From Pseudescherichia sp031987975 (GTDB lineage: Bacteria; Pseudomonadota; Gammaproteobacteria; Enterobacterales; Enterobacteriaceae), in contig NZ_DALZYX010000010.1 of assembly GCF_031987975.1 (NCBI RefSeq), forward strand, positions 1 to 64,000: a stretch of DNA of 64,000 nt, written 5' to 3'. Every line of letters begins with the position of its first letter. Positions within the stretch are counted from its first letter, which is position 1. This document shows positions 9,465 to 17,887 of the stretch, piece after piece. The notes under the pieces are model-generated. The model did no database searches. It worked only from the letters and a program-made list of their open reading frames with translations, and had not been told where the DNA came from. Made by a program: the position numbers and the translations under genes.

Positions 9465-10154
9465 TTACTCACTCTCTGCCGGCAGAACCGGCATCCAGTC
9501 AATCGGCTTCTCGCCGTGCTGCTCCAGCCACTCATTAGCCAGTACAAAATGGTTACAGCCAAAAAATCCCCGGTGCGCCGACAGCGGTGAAGGGTGAGGC
9601 GCTTTTAGAATATGGTGGCGCTGGCCGTCAATAATCGCTCCTTTCTTCTGCGCGTGGGATCCCCACAGCAAAAACACCACGTTCTCACGGTGCTCGTTAA
9701 TCAGGGCAATCACCTTATCGGTAAAGGTTTCCCAGCCAAGGCTGGCGTGAGAGTGCGCCTGGCCTGCGCGTACGGTCAGCACCGTGTTGAGCAGCAGTAC
9801 CCCCTGACGCGCCCAGCTCTCCAGATAGCCGTGGGTCGGGCGGCTAAACTCTGGAATTGAGTTCTCCAGCTCTTTATACATATTCAGCAGCGACGGCGGC
9901 GTGGCTACGCCGGGGCGTACGGAAAAGGCCAGGCCGTGCGCCTGTCCTGGCCCGTGATAGGGATCCTGGCCCAGGATCACCACCTTCACATCCCCCAGCT
10001 CGGTGAAGCGAAAAGCGTTAAATACATCTTTCTGCGGCGGATAGACCGTTACGCCAGCCTCGCGTTCGGCGGCTACTGCGTTAAGCGTATTGGTAAAGTA
10101 GGGCTGCTTTTTCTCTTCAGCCAGCACGTCGTGCCATGTTTGCGAAGTGGTCAT
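9465..10154 (-). CDS. ung: Uracil-DNA glycosylase
   Basis: Removes uracil from DNA to start base excision repair. 229 residues, as in E. coli. The water-activating motif GQDPYHG contains D64. Further landmarks are the Leu-loop HPSPLSAHRGFFG with the catalytic His, and LLLNTVLTVR. It is a single gene, divergent from grcA and convergent with yfiF. Confidence 0.97.
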   Translation of the reverse strand: MTTSQTWHDVLAEEKKQPYFTNTLNAVAAEREAGVTVYPPQKDVFNAFRFTELGDVKVVILGQDPYHGPGQAHGLAFSVRPGVATPPSLLNMYKELENSIPEFSRPTHGYLESWARQGVLLLNTVLTVRAGQAHSHASLGWETFTDKVIALINEHRENVVFLLWGSHAQKKGAIIDGQRHHILKAPHPSPLSAHRGFFGCNHFVLANEWLEQHGEKPIDWMPVLPAESE

Positions 10155-10293
10155 TCCGATCTCCTGCCTATTTTGATGATCCTAAGCTTAACCGCTTCTT
10201 TCGTCGGAATAAAATGCGGGCATTAAAACGGTCGAAAAACCTAAAAAAATTTGAAAAATTGCAGAACAATTTTAGACAGGTGAAATGCGTAAC

Positions 10294-10307
10294 TTGATAT
10301 AAAACAA
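10294..10307 (+). promoter_or_regulatory. Distal FNR-like site upstream of grcA
   Basis: TTGATATAAAACAA is a near match to the FNR box TTGAT-N4-ATCAA. Its centre is exactly 53 bp upstream of the second site, the spacing I remember for the -93.5 and -40.5 FNR sites of E. coli yfiD. Confidence 0.65.
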
Positions 10308-10346
10308 CTATTTCCCGCTATGACCCTTTTTGGGGTATGGTTTTTG

Positions 10347-10360
10347 TTGATGTAAGTCAA
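10347..10360 (+). promoter_or_regulatory. Proximal FNR site of the grcA promoter
   Basis: TTGATGTAAGTCAA matches the FNR consensus with one mismatch. A TATATA -10 box at 10383-10388 predicts transcription from about 10394, which places this site near -41, a class II activator position. Anaerobic induction of grcA is the expected outcome. Confidence 0.8.
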
Positions 10361-10382
10361 AGAATGGCCGCGATTTGGCTGG

Positions 10383-10388
10383 TATATA
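10383..10388 (+). promoter_or_regulatory. grcA -10 box
   Basis: TATATA, correctly placed downstream of the FNR site. No good -35 element is seen, as expected for an FNR-dependent promoter. Confidence 0.6.
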
Positions 10389-10468
10389 GACACTCAGGCA
10401 ACAATGGTTTTACCAATTGGCCGGGAATAAGGCCGACAAAACAAATTAATACGCCGAGGAGGCATCAT

Positions 10469-10852
10469 ATGATTACAGGTATCCAGATCACCAAAGCGGC
10501 AAACGACGACCTGCTGAACTCTTTCTGGTTGCTCGACAGCGAAAAAGGCGAAGCGCGTTGCGTGTGTGCCAAAGCTGGCTTTGCAGAAGATGAAGTGGTT
10601 GCGGTTGACCAGCTGGGCAACATTGAGTATCGCGAAGTACCGATGGAAGTCCAGCCGCAGGTTCGCGTTGAGGGTGGCCAGCACCTGAACGTTAACGTGC
10701 TGCGTCGTGAAACCCTGCTTGATGCGGTTGAGCACCCGGAAAAATATCCGCAGCTGACCATCCGCGTTTCCGGCTATGCGGTGCGTTTCAACTCCCTGAC
10801 CCCGGAGCAGCAGCGCGACGTTATCGCCCGTACCTTTACTGAAAGCCTGTAA
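10469..10852 (+). CDS. grcA: Autonomous glycyl radical cofactor
   Basis: GrcA (YfiD) replaces the damaged C-terminal glycyl-radical segment of pyruvate formate-lyase after oxygen exposure. 127 residues. The C-terminus carries the PFL-like motif RVSGYAVRFNSL with radical-bearing G102. The start ATG 10469 is set by the strong GAGGAGG at 10456-10462; the frame is open further upstream but crosses the promoter. It is a monocistronic unit with two FNR-type sites before it and a strong terminator after it. Confidence 0.97.
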   Translation: MITGIQITKAANDDLLNSFWLLDSEKGEARCVCAKAGFAEDEVVAVDQLGNIEYREVPMEVQPQVRVEGGQHLNVNVLRRETLLDAVEHPEKYPQLTIRVSGYAVRFNSLTPEQQRDVIARTFTESL

Positions 10853-10862
10853 CAGGCCTGAT

Positions 10863-10894
10863 AAAAAAAGCCGGGTTTATCACCCGGCTTTTTT
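10863..10894. terminator. Bidirectional terminator grcA/srmB
   Basis: A-run, GCCGGG - TTTATCA - CCCGGC, T-run. The symmetric A and T tracts allow it to serve both convergent genes. Confidence 0.9.
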
Positions 10895-10895
10895 A

Positions 10896-12224
10896 TTACT
10901 CGTTCGAAGACTCCTGAGAGCCGCTTGGCTTACGACGCTTACCAATGTTTTTGGTATCGCGATGACGCAGCTTCGCGCGTGGCTTCTCTTTCTCTTTCTC
11001 TTTTTCTTTCTTCTCGGCGCGCTTAGCCAGCGCCTTCTTCGATGGTTTTCCCGTCATTTTCTCACTTGGCGCACGGGTAGTTGGGCGCAGCTCGTCAATG
11101 ACGCGGGCCTTCAGCGGCTCTTCAACGTAGCGGCCAATTTTCTGCAGCAGCAGGTAATCATGCGCCTCGACCAGCGAAATGGCGGTGCCTTTGCGCCCGG
11201 CGCGGCCGGTACGGCCAATACGGTGCAGATAAATATCACCGCTGCGCGGCATATCGAAGTTAATGACGTGGCTCACGTCCGGAATGTCGATCCCGCGCGC
11301 GGCAACGTCGGTGGCGATCAGCACATTTACCCGGCCTTCGGTCAGGCGTTTGATACCTTCGGTACGCTTCACCTGGGCCATCTCGCCTTCAAGATAGCAG
11401 TTGTTGATGCCGGCGTTACGCAGCAGCTCTGCCAGCTCGTGAACGCGCTCGCGCTTGCGGACAAACACGATAGTGCGGGTGGCGTCGTCCTGCTTGAGCA
11501 GGTGCTGCAGCAAGGCTGTTTTATGCTCAAAGTTATCCGCACGGTAGTACCACTGGTGGATCTTCTTACGCTCGCGGGTAGACGGGGTCGCAGAGACCTC
11601 AACCGGATCTTCCAGCAGGCGCTCGGCAAAGTCCTTCACGGCATTGCCTTCCAGCGTGGCGGAGAAGAGCATAGTCTGCTTACGCCAGCGCGTCTCCCCG
11701 GCGATGTGCTCGATATCCTGAGCGAAACCCAGCTCCAGCATGCGGTCAGCTTCATCGAGGATCAGCGTCTCTACGGCGCGGCAGTCAAAATTCTCTTCTT
11801 TGATGTACTGCATCAAGCGGCCAGTAGTGGCGACCACGATATCCTGGTTTTCGCTGAACACCTCGGCGTGGTTCATATAGGCTACGCCGCCGGTAATGGT
11901 GGCGATATCCAGATGGGTATTTGCCGACAGCTCACGGGCGTGCTCGGCCACCTGCATCGCCAGCTCACGGGTAGGCGTCAGGATAAGAATACGCGGTGGA
12001 CCGGATTTCTTACGCGGAAAATCGATTAGGTGCTGCAACGCAGGCAGCAGGTACGCCGCCGTTTTACCCGTGCCGGTAGGCGCGGAACCGAGTACATCGC
12101 GGCCCTCCAGCGCAGGCGGAATAGCAGCCGCCTGAATGGCAGTTGGGCGTGTGAAGCCTTTCTCCTGGAGCGCGTCCAGCAGGCTTTCATCGAGTTCGAG
12201 TTCGGAAAAAGTCGTTACAGTCAT
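10896..12224 (-). CDS. srmB: ATP-dependent RNA helicase SrmB
   Basis: A DEAD-box helicase acting early in 50S ribosomal subunit assembly. 442 residues. Motifs in order: Q motif near GFTRPTAIQ, Walker A APTGTGKT, DEAD as LDEADRM, SAT as FSATL, then a second RecA domain with ARGIDIPDV and HRIGRTGRAG. The C-terminal tail is strongly basic (KKALAKRAEKKEKEKEKEK) and probably binds RNA. It is divergent from trmN6, 131 bp apart. Confidence 0.96.
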   Translation of the reverse strand: MTVTTFSELELDESLLDALQEKGFTRPTAIQAAAIPPALEGRDVLGSAPTGTGKTAAYLLPALQHLIDFPRKKSGPPRILILTPTRELAMQVAEHARELSANTHLDIATITGGVAYMNHAEVFSENQDIVVATTGRLMQYIKEENFDCRAVETLILDEADRMLELGFAQDIEHIAGETRWRKQTMLFSATLEGNAVKDFAERLLEDPVEVSATPSTRERKKIHQWYYRADNFEHKTALLQHLLKQDDATRTIVFVRKRERVHELAELLRNAGINNCYLEGEMAQVKRTEGIKRLTEGRVNVLIATDVAARGIDIPDVSHVINFDMPRSGDIYLHRIGRTGRAGRKGTAISLVEAHDYLLLQKIGRYVEEPLKARVIDELRPTTRAPSEKMTGKPSKKALAKRAEKKEKEKEKEKPRAKLRHRDTKNIGKRRKPSGSQESSNE

Positions 12225-12355
12225 GTTCTACCTCTGTGTGGGGCGCTGATTATAGACGTTATGGCTGCAATCTTCATCTGTTTGTGTGGATAACGCTTTC
12301 CCGCCTGGCGGCTTTCCCCTATCCTACATCGGTTTCGTTAGTTGGATTGTTAATA

Positions 12356-13093
12356 ATGCCCCACAGCAAAGCGCAGCTGCGTCGTAACGGATTTACGTTT
12401 AAACAGTTTTTTATTGCCCATGACAGATGTGCCATGAAGGTCGGCACCGACGGTATTCTACTCGGCGCATGGTCACCGGTTGCCGGGGTTAAGCGTATCC
12501 TTGATATCGGTACCGGCAGCGGTTTGCTGGCGTTAATGCTGGCCCAGCGTACCGGCGAGGCGGTAAGCATTGACGCCGTGGAGCTGGACGCCGAGGCTGC
12601 CCAGCAGGCGCAGGAGAACGCGAGCGAATCGCCGTGGGCGGATCGCATTCAGATCCATACCGCGGACATTCAGCAGTGGGTCAACGAGCGCACCAGCCGC
12701 TACGATCTGATCGTCAGCAATCCTCCCTACTATGAAAAAGGGGTCGAGTGCGGCACGCCGCAGCGGGAGCAGGCACGCTATACCGTCTCCCTCGATCACG
12801 GCACGCTGCTGGCCTGCGCCGCCGAGTGCATCACGGAAGAGGGTTTTTTATGCGTGGTGCTGCCCGAGGGGCTGGGAAATGGCTTTACGCAAAAAGCGTT
12901 GGAGACGGGCTGGCATCTGCGCCTGCGCACCGACATTGCTGATAACGAAAGCCGTCTGCCGCACCGCGTGCTGCTGGCCTTTTCCCCAACGCAAGGGGAG
13001 TGCTTTAGCGATCGGATGACCATCCGTCGGGCGGATCAGCGCTACTCTGATGACTATACGGCGCTGACCCAGGCCTTCTATCTCTTTATGTAG
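12356..13093 (+). CDS. trmN6: tRNA1(Val) (adenine37-N6)-methyltransferase
   Basis: YfiC/TrmN6 methylates N6 of A37 in tRNA1-Val. 245 residues, equal to E. coli. The SAM-binding motif is LDIGTGSGLLALMLAQRT and the N6-adenine catalytic motif is NPPYYEKG. The ATG at 12356 gives MPHSKAQLRRNGFTFKQF, which aligns with the E. coli N-terminus; a frame open 40 codons upstream has no such support. Its 3' end overlaps the 3' end of nadB by 16 bp. Confidence 0.94.
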   Translation: MPHSKAQLRRNGFTFKQFFIAHDRCAMKVGTDGILLGAWSPVAGVKRILDIGTGSGLLALMLAQRTGEAVSIDAVELDAEAAQQAQENASESPWADRIQIHTADIQQWVNERTSRYDLIVSNPPYYEKGVECGTPQREQARYTVSLDHGTLLACAAECITEEGFLCVVLPEGLGNGFTQKALETGWHLRLRTDIADNESRLPHRVLLAFSPTQGECFSDRMTIRRADQRYSDDYTALTQAFYLFM

Positions 13094-14697
13094 GTGCGCG
13101 GAACAAGTATCGATGGCCCGGATTCAGCCTGTGGTTCCGGATAATCGAGCGTATAGTGCAGCCCCCGGCTCTCCTTACGCGCCATGGCGCAGCGGACGAT
13201 CAGCTCTGCCACCTGCACCAGATTGCGCAGCTCGAGCAGATTGTTGGAGACGCGGAAGTTAGCGTAGTACTCATCAATCTCCTGCTGCAGCATCTGGATC
13301 CGCCGCAGAGCGCGCTCCAGTCGCTTGCTGGTGCGAACAATCCCTACGTAGTCCCACATCAGCAGGCGCAGCTCGTGCCAGTTATGCTGAATGATAACCC
13401 GCTCATCCGGATCCTCGACCTGGCTCTCATCCCAGGCGGGAAGGGTCGCGGTATCCGGCACGGCAGGAAGCCGCCCGGCAATATCCTCAGCCGCTGACCA
13501 GCCATAGACCAGACACTCCAGCAGCGAGTTGGAGGCCATGCGATTCGCGCCGTGCAGACCGGTATAGCTCACCTCACCGATGGCATACAGTCCGTCAACG
13601 TCAGTGCGGCCCGCGTCATCTACCATCACGCCGCCGCAGGTGTAGTGCGCCGCCGGCACGATAGGCACTGGCTCTTTCGTCAGATCGATACCCAGACCGA
13701 GTAGCTTCTGGTAGATCATCGGGAAGTGCTGGCGAATAAAGGCCTCTGGCTTATGGCTGATATCGAGGTACATGCAGTCAGCGCCGAGACGTTTCATCTC
13801 ATGGTCGATCGCTCTGGCTACCACGTCGCGCGGGGCCAGCTCGCCACGGGGATCGAAATCGGGCATAAAACGCGAACCGTCCGGACGTTTAAGGTATGCG
13901 CCTTCGCCGCGCAGCGCTTCGGTAAGCAGGAAGTTACGTGCCTGCGGGTGGAACAGGGCAGTGGGGTGAAACTGGTTAAATTCGAGGTTGGCCACCCGAC
14001 AGCCTGCGCGCCAGGCCATGGCGATGCCATCCCCGGAGGCAATATCCGGGTTGGTCGTGTACTGATACACCTTCGATGCGCCGCCGGTGGCCAGGACCAC
14101 CGCCTTCGCGCGGCAGGTCTCTACTGCTTCGCGATTGCGGTTCCATACCCATGCGCCCACCGCCCGGCGTGGGCCGGAGAGGCCAATTTTGTCAGAGATA
14201 ATCAGGTCTACAGCGTTGCTGCGCTCAAGCACATGAATATTGGGATGGCTCAGGGCCTGGCTTACCAACGTCGTCTCCACCGCTTTGCCGGTGGCATCGG
14301 CGGCGTGCAGGATCCGGCGATGGCTGTGTCCGCCCTCACGGGTCAGGTGGTAGCCCTCTTCACCGTTAGGCTGAACGTGGGTATCGAACAGCACGCCCTG
14401 ATCGATCAGCCACTGCACGCAGGGGCGGGCGTTGCTGGCGACAAACTCAGCTGCATGGCGATCGACGATACCCGCGCCCGCAATCAGCGTATCTTCCACG
14501 TGTGAGCTAATGCTGTCCGTCTGATCAAATACGGCGGCAATCCCGCCCTGCGCATAAAAGGTTGAGCCTTCGCTAACGGGGCCTTTACTCAGAACAATCA
14601 CGCTATGGTTTTGCGCCAGACGTAGTGCCAGGGAGAGACCCGCAGCGCCGCTGCCAATAACCAGCACATCACAGGAGAGATCGGGAGTCGTATTCAT
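13078..14697 (-). CDS. nadB: L-aspartate oxidase
   Basis: A flavoprotein oxidising L-aspartate to iminoaspartate, the first step of de novo NAD synthesis; NadA takes the product. 539 residues. The FAD dinucleotide-binding motif is VLVIGSGAAGLSLALRLA near residue 11. Further motifs are GGHSHRRILHAADATG, HPTALFHP and the fumarate-reductase-family region EVSYTGLHGANRMASNSLLECLV. It is divergent from rpoE, as in E. coli. Confidence 0.96.
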   Translation of the reverse strand: MNTTPDLSCDVLVIGSGAAGLSLALRLAQNHSVIVLSKGPVSEGSTFYAQGGIAAVFDQTDSISSHVEDTLIAGAGIVDRHAAEFVASNARPCVQWLIDQGVLFDTHVQPNGEEGYHLTREGGHSHRRILHAADATGKAVETTLVSQALSHPNIHVLERSNAVDLIISDKIGLSGPRRAVGAWVWNRNREAVETCRAKAVVLATGGASKVYQYTTNPDIASGDGIAMAWRAGCRVANLEFNQFHPTALFHPQARNFLLTEALRGEGAYLKRPDGSRFMPDFDPRGELAPRDVVARAIDHEMKRLGADCMYLDISHKPEAFIRQHFPMIYQKLLGLGIDLTKEPVPIVPAAHYTCGGVMVDDAGRTDVDGLYAIGEVSYTGLHGANRMASNSLLECLVYGWSAAEDIAGRLPAVPDTATLPAWDESQVEDPDERVIIQHNWHELRLLMWDYVGIVRTSKRLERALRRIQMLQQEIDEYYANFRVSNNLLELRNLVQVAELIVRCAMARKESRGLHYTLDYPEPQAESGPSILVPRTYIKR

Positions 14698-14916
14698 GAT
14701 AGTGTGTTTAATTTACTAAACAGGATAGACCCAGCATAGATCCAAAAGGCGTGTAAAGCACCTGTTTTTTTAAATGAGGTTGTAAAGACTAAACAGCGAG
14801 GCGGGAAGCGTGCTAAATCAGTTTTGTGGTGAAAAAAAAGCGGGGTTGCGTTACTCTGCTGACGGTATAAAAGGCTTTTCTTCTATGCAACGTGCATAGT
14901 TTAGCGTCAGTAGACT

Positions 14917-14922
14917 TATAAT
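14917..14922 (+). promoter_or_regulatory. Candidate sigma-70 -10 box upstream of rpoE
   Basis: TATAAT is a perfect -10 hexamer 160 bp before rpoE, but no recognisable -35 lies 16-18 bp upstream. An ATG overlapping this box opens a 16-codon frame, which would not be on the transcript started here. Confidence 0.45.
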
Positions 14923-14972
14923 GAGTCATAACGAGCGGTCTGCGAAACGATACACAAAAACAAAGGCGTAAC

Positions 14973-15000
14973 GGAACTTTTGCCGAAAAAGTCTCTCTAA
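14973..15000 (+). promoter_or_regulatory. Sigma-E-type promoter of the rpoE operon
   Basis: GGAACTT at 14973-14979 and TCTAA at 14996-15000 with a 16-bp spacer match the sigma-E consensus, so rpoE is probably autoregulated as in E. coli. Predicted transcription start is about 15005-15008. Confidence 0.8.
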
Positions 15001-15004
15001 CCAC

Positions 15005-15085
15005 ATGCTTGCTCAGAGTGCTGTGTGGGAGTGGCGTTTCGATTACGCGTGGATATTAGGTTTGGGGAGACATTACCTCGGATGA
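15005..15085 (+). CDS. Possible rpoE leader peptide (RseD-like)
   Basis: A 26-codon frame (MLAQSAVWEWRFDYAWILGLGRHYLG) ends in a TGA that overlaps the rpoE ATG as ATGA. In E. coli an upstream leader frame (rseD) is translationally coupled to rpoE, and the C-terminal part here resembles what I remember there. The start is unsure: ATG 15005 lies at the predicted sigma-E start site and has no clear Shine-Dalgarno, while GTG 15023 is an alternative. An in-frame TAA at 14969-14971 limits any longer version. Confidence 0.45.
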   Translation: MLAQSAVWEWRFDYAWILGLGRHYLG

Positions 15086-15657
15086 GCGAGCAGTTAACGG
15101 ATCAGGTCCTCGTCGAACGGGTCCAGAAGGGAGATCAGAAAGCCTTTAACTTACTGGTGGTCCGCTACCAGCATAAAGTAGCGAGTCTGGTTTCCCGTTA
15201 TGTGCCGTCGGGCGACGTTCCCGATGTGGCACAAGAGTCTTTTATTAAGGCCTATCGCGCGCTGGATTCATTCCGGGGAGATAGCGCTTTTTACACCTGG
15301 CTCTATCGTATTGCGGTCAATACCGCCAAGAATTACCTGGTCGCTCAGGGTCGTCGTCCACCGTCCAGTGACGTTGATGCTATAGAAGCAGAAAACTACG
15401 AAAACGGTGGGGCGCTGAAAGAAATTTCGAACCCTGAGAACTTAATGTTGTCAGAAGAACTGAGACAAATAGTTTTCCGAACCATTGAATCGCTTCCGGA
15501 AGATTTACGTATGGCAATTACACTACGGGAGCTGGATGGCCTTAGCTATGAAGAGATAGCCGCCATTATGGATTGCCCGGTGGGTACGGTACGTTCCCGT
15601 ATCTTCCGTGCTCGGGAAGCAATTGATAATAAAGTTCAACCGCTTATCAGGCGTTGA
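15082..15657 (+). CDS. rpoE: RNA polymerase sigma-E factor
   Basis: An ECF sigma factor for extracytoplasmic stress; it directs transcription of outer-membrane biogenesis and protease genes. 191 residues, as in E. coli. Region 2 contains YQHKVASLVSRYV and DVAQESFIKAYRALDSFRGDSAFYTWLYRIAVNTAKN. Region 4 contains LPEDLRMAITLRELDGLSYEEIAAIMDCPVGTVRSRIFRARE. The ATG 15082 is preceded by GGGGAGA. It heads the rpoE-rseA-rseB-rseC operon and is held inactive by RseA. Confidence 0.98.
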   Translation: MSEQLTDQVLVERVQKGDQKAFNLLVVRYQHKVASLVSRYVPSGDVPDVAQESFIKAYRALDSFRGDSAFYTWLYRIAVNTAKNYLVAQGRRPPSSDVDAIEAENYENGGALKEISNPENLMLSEELRQIVFRTIESLPEDLRMAITLRELDGLSYEEIAAIMDCPVGTVRSRIFRAREAIDNKVQPLIRR

Positions 15658-15688
15658 CGATAGCGGGATACTGGAAAAGGTATTAGGC

Positions 15689-16339
15689 ATGCAGAAAGAA
15701 AAGCTTTCCGCTTTGATGGATGGTGAGACGCTGGATACCGAGCTGCTCAAGGAGCTGTCTCGCGATCCGGAAATGCAGCAAACCTGGGAGCGTTATCATC
15801 TGGTTCGTGACGCTTTACGCGGGGATACTGCCGACGTCATCCATTTCGATATCTCGAGCCGCGTCATGGCCGCCATTGCCGACGAACCGGTACGGCAGAC
15901 AACGCCACTGATCCCGGAATCCCAGCCTGCGCCGCAGCAGTGGCAGAAGATGCCGTTCTGGGCCAAAGTGCGTCCCTGGGCAAGCCAGCTAACCCAAATG
16001 GGCGTGGCTGCCTGCGTTTCGCTTGCCGTTATCGTAGGCGTGCAGCACTATAACAGCCAGTCTGACACTGCCCAACAGCCCGAAGCGCCGGTGTTTAACA
16101 CGCTTCCTATGATGGGTAAAGCCAGTCCGGTGAGCCTGGGCGTCCCGTCCGAGGCCACGGCTGACGTTGGTCAGCAGCAGCAGGTTCAGGAGCAGCGCCG
16201 CCGGATTAACGCGATGCTGCAGGACTATGAGCTGCAGCGTCGCCTGCACTCCGAACAGCTTCAGTTTGAGCAGGCGCAAACCCAGCAGGCCGCTGTACAG
16301 GTGCCAGGAACCCAAACTTTAGGAACGCAATCGCAGTAA
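15689..16339 (+). CDS. rseA: Anti-sigma-E factor RseA
   Basis: A single-pass inner-membrane anti-sigma factor. The cytoplasmic N-terminal domain (MQKEKLSALMDGETLD...) binds sigma-E. One membrane segment lies near GVAACVSLAVIVGV (about residues 102-118). The Gln-rich periplasmic tail carries the RseB-binding region and is cut by DegS/RseP in the E. coli system. 216 residues, equal to E. coli. ATG 15689 is chosen by that match. Its stop overlaps the rseB start by 1 bp (TAATG). Confidence 0.96.
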   Translation: MQKEKLSALMDGETLDTELLKELSRDPEMQQTWERYHLVRDALRGDTADVIHFDISSRVMAAIADEPVRQTTPLIPESQPAPQQWQKMPFWAKVRPWASQLTQMGVAACVSLAVIVGVQHYNSQSDTAQQPEAPVFNTLPMMGKASPVSLGVPSEATADVGQQQQVQEQRRRINAMLQDYELQRRLHSEQLQFEQAQTQQAAVQVPGTQTLGTQSQ

Positions 16340-17292
16340 TGAAGCAACTTTGGTGTGCCATGTCTCTCATGGCCGGTAGTCTGTTGTTTTCTGCAAACGC
16401 CTCGGCTGATGTCACCTCCGGGGCGTTGTTGCAGCAGATGAACCTGGCCAGCCAGTCTCTCAACTATGAGCTGTCTTTTGTCAGCATCAATAAGCAAGGC
16501 GTTGAGTCGTTACGCTACCGGCATGCCCGCCTTGAAAACCAGCCGCTCGCTCAGCTATTGCAGATGGATGGCCCGCGTCGCGAGGTTGTACAGCGCGGCA
16601 GCGAGATAAGCTACTTCGAGCCAGGCCTGGAGCCGTTTACGCTCACCGGCGACTATATTGTCGATTCGCTGCCTTCCCTGGTGTACACCGATTTCAAACG
16701 GCTAGCGTCCTTCTACGATTTTATCTCGGTTGGCCGTACCCGCATCGCCGATCGCCTGTGCGAAGTGATCCGCGTCGTGGCTCGCGACGGCACTCGCTAC
16801 AGCTACATCGTCTGGCTGGATGCTGAGACCAAGCTCCCTATGCGGGTCGATCTGCTCGATCGCGACGGAGAGACCCTGGAACAGTTCCGCGTCGTGGCGT
16901 TTACCGTTAACGACCGGGTGGGGAGCAACATGGAGACCCTCGCCAAAGCTAATCTGCCGCCGCTGCTGTCGGTGCCGGCCGGCGAGAAGATCGATTTTAA
17001 CTGGTCAGCCACCTGGCTGCCGCAGGGTTTTAGCGAAGTCTCCAGCAGCCGCCGCAAGCTGCCAACCATCGATATGCCGGTTGAGTCGCGCCTCTTCTCT
17101 GACGGGCTGTTTAGCTTCTCGATCAACGTTAACCGCGCCAATCAGAACAGCAGCGATCAGATGCTGCGCACCGGGCGACGTACCGTCAGCACCACCGTGC
17201 GGGATAACGCAGAAATTACCGTGGTAGGCGAACTTCCGCCGCAGACCGCCAAACGTATTGCAGACAGTCTCAAATTCAGGGCAGCACAATGA
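16339..17292 (+). CDS. rseB: Sigma-E regulatory periplasmic protein RseB
   Basis: Periplasmic protein that binds RseA and protects it from DegS until lipopolysaccharide intermediates displace it (known for E. coli). 317 residues with a signal peptide MKQLWCAMSLMAGSLLFSANASA, cleavage expected after ASA. The mature protein has the LolA/LolB-like N-terminal and smaller C-terminal domain plan. It starts at the rseA stop and overlaps rseC by 4 bp, indicating translational coupling. Confidence 0.95.
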   Translation: MKQLWCAMSLMAGSLLFSANASADVTSGALLQQMNLASQSLNYELSFVSINKQGVESLRYRHARLENQPLAQLLQMDGPRREVVQRGSEISYFEPGLEPFTLTGDYIVDSLPSLVYTDFKRLASFYDFISVGRTRIADRLCEVIRVVARDGTRYSYIVWLDAETKLPMRVDLLDRDGETLEQFRVVAFTVNDRVGSNMETLAKANLPPLLSVPAGEKIDFNWSATWLPQGFSEVSSSRRKLPTIDMPVESRLFSDGLFSFSINVNRANQNSSDQMLRTGRRTVSTTVRDNAEITVVGELPPQTAKRIADSLKFRAAQ

Positions 17293-17777
17293 TCAAAGAG
17301 TGGGCAACCGTCGTCTCCTGGCATAATGGCGAAGCCGTTGTCAGCTGTGACGTTAAAGCATCCTGTAATAGCTGCGCCTCACGTGCAGGATGCGGCAGCC
17401 GGGTTCTGAACAAGCTGGGACCGCAGATGACACACACTATTTCTGTGCCGAGCGAGCAGCCGCTGGTGGTTGGGCAGAAGGTTGAGCTGGGCATTGCCGA
17501 AGGCAGCCTGCTCAGCTCTGCGCTGCTGGTCTATATGTCACCGCTGGTGGGGCTGTTTATCATGGCCGCGCTGTTCCAGACGCTGTTTGGTTACGATCTG
17601 GCAGCAATGGGCGGTGCGGTGCTGGGCGGGGTAGGCGGCTTTCTGCTGGCCCGCGCCTTCTCACCGAAGCTGGCCGCTCGTGAGGCCTGGCAGCCGGTTA
17701 TCCTGAGCGTTGCCCTGCCGCCGGATCTGCTGCGCGTCGATGCTACCCCGGCAGACGTCAGTTCCCAATCACGCTAA
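17289..17777 (+). CDS. rseC: SoxR-reducing system protein RseC
   Basis: An inner-membrane protein, last gene of the operon, linked in E. coli to reduction of SoxR and thiamine synthesis. 162 residues. A cysteine-rich N-terminal segment (CDVKASCNSCASRAGCGS) fits the family. Two transmembrane segments follow (LLSSALLVYMSPLVGLFIMAALFQ and a Gly-rich helix GGAVLGGVGGFLLARAF). It overlaps rseB by 4 bp. Confidence 0.94.
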   Translation: MIKEWATVVSWHNGEAVVSCDVKASCNSCASRAGCGSRVLNKLGPQMTHTISVPSEQPLVVGQKVELGIAEGSLLSSALLVYMSPLVGLFIMAALFQTLFGYDLAAMGGAVLGGVGGFLLARAFSPKLAAREAWQPVILSVALPPDLLRVDATPADVSSQSR

Positions 17778-17832
17778 TCTACGCGCAGTCACAACTCGCT
17801 TGATCTGTTTTAACTTTCCTGCTTACCACCGT

Positions 17833-17874
17833 TTGACTTCCGCGTATTTAGGGTTATGATCCAGTCATAACCCT
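17833..17874 (+). promoter_or_regulatory. Promoter with palindromic operator for the TA-like module
   Basis: TTGACT (17833-17838), a 16-bp spacer and TATGAT (17855-17860) form a good sigma-70 promoter. A perfect inverted repeat with 10-bp arms AGGGTTATGA / TCATAACCCT and a 5-bp spacer covers 17850-17874 and so overlaps the -10. Autorepression by the module's own HTH protein is the natural inference. An AGGGAG ribosome site follows at 17878-17883. Confidence 0.7.
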
Positions 17875-17887
17875 GACAGGGAGCTCT

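Noticed and set aside
14921..14971. A 16-codon frame starting inside the TATAAT box upstream of rpoE
   Set aside because: Its start codon overlaps the -10 hexamer, so it is not on the transcript started there; no other support.
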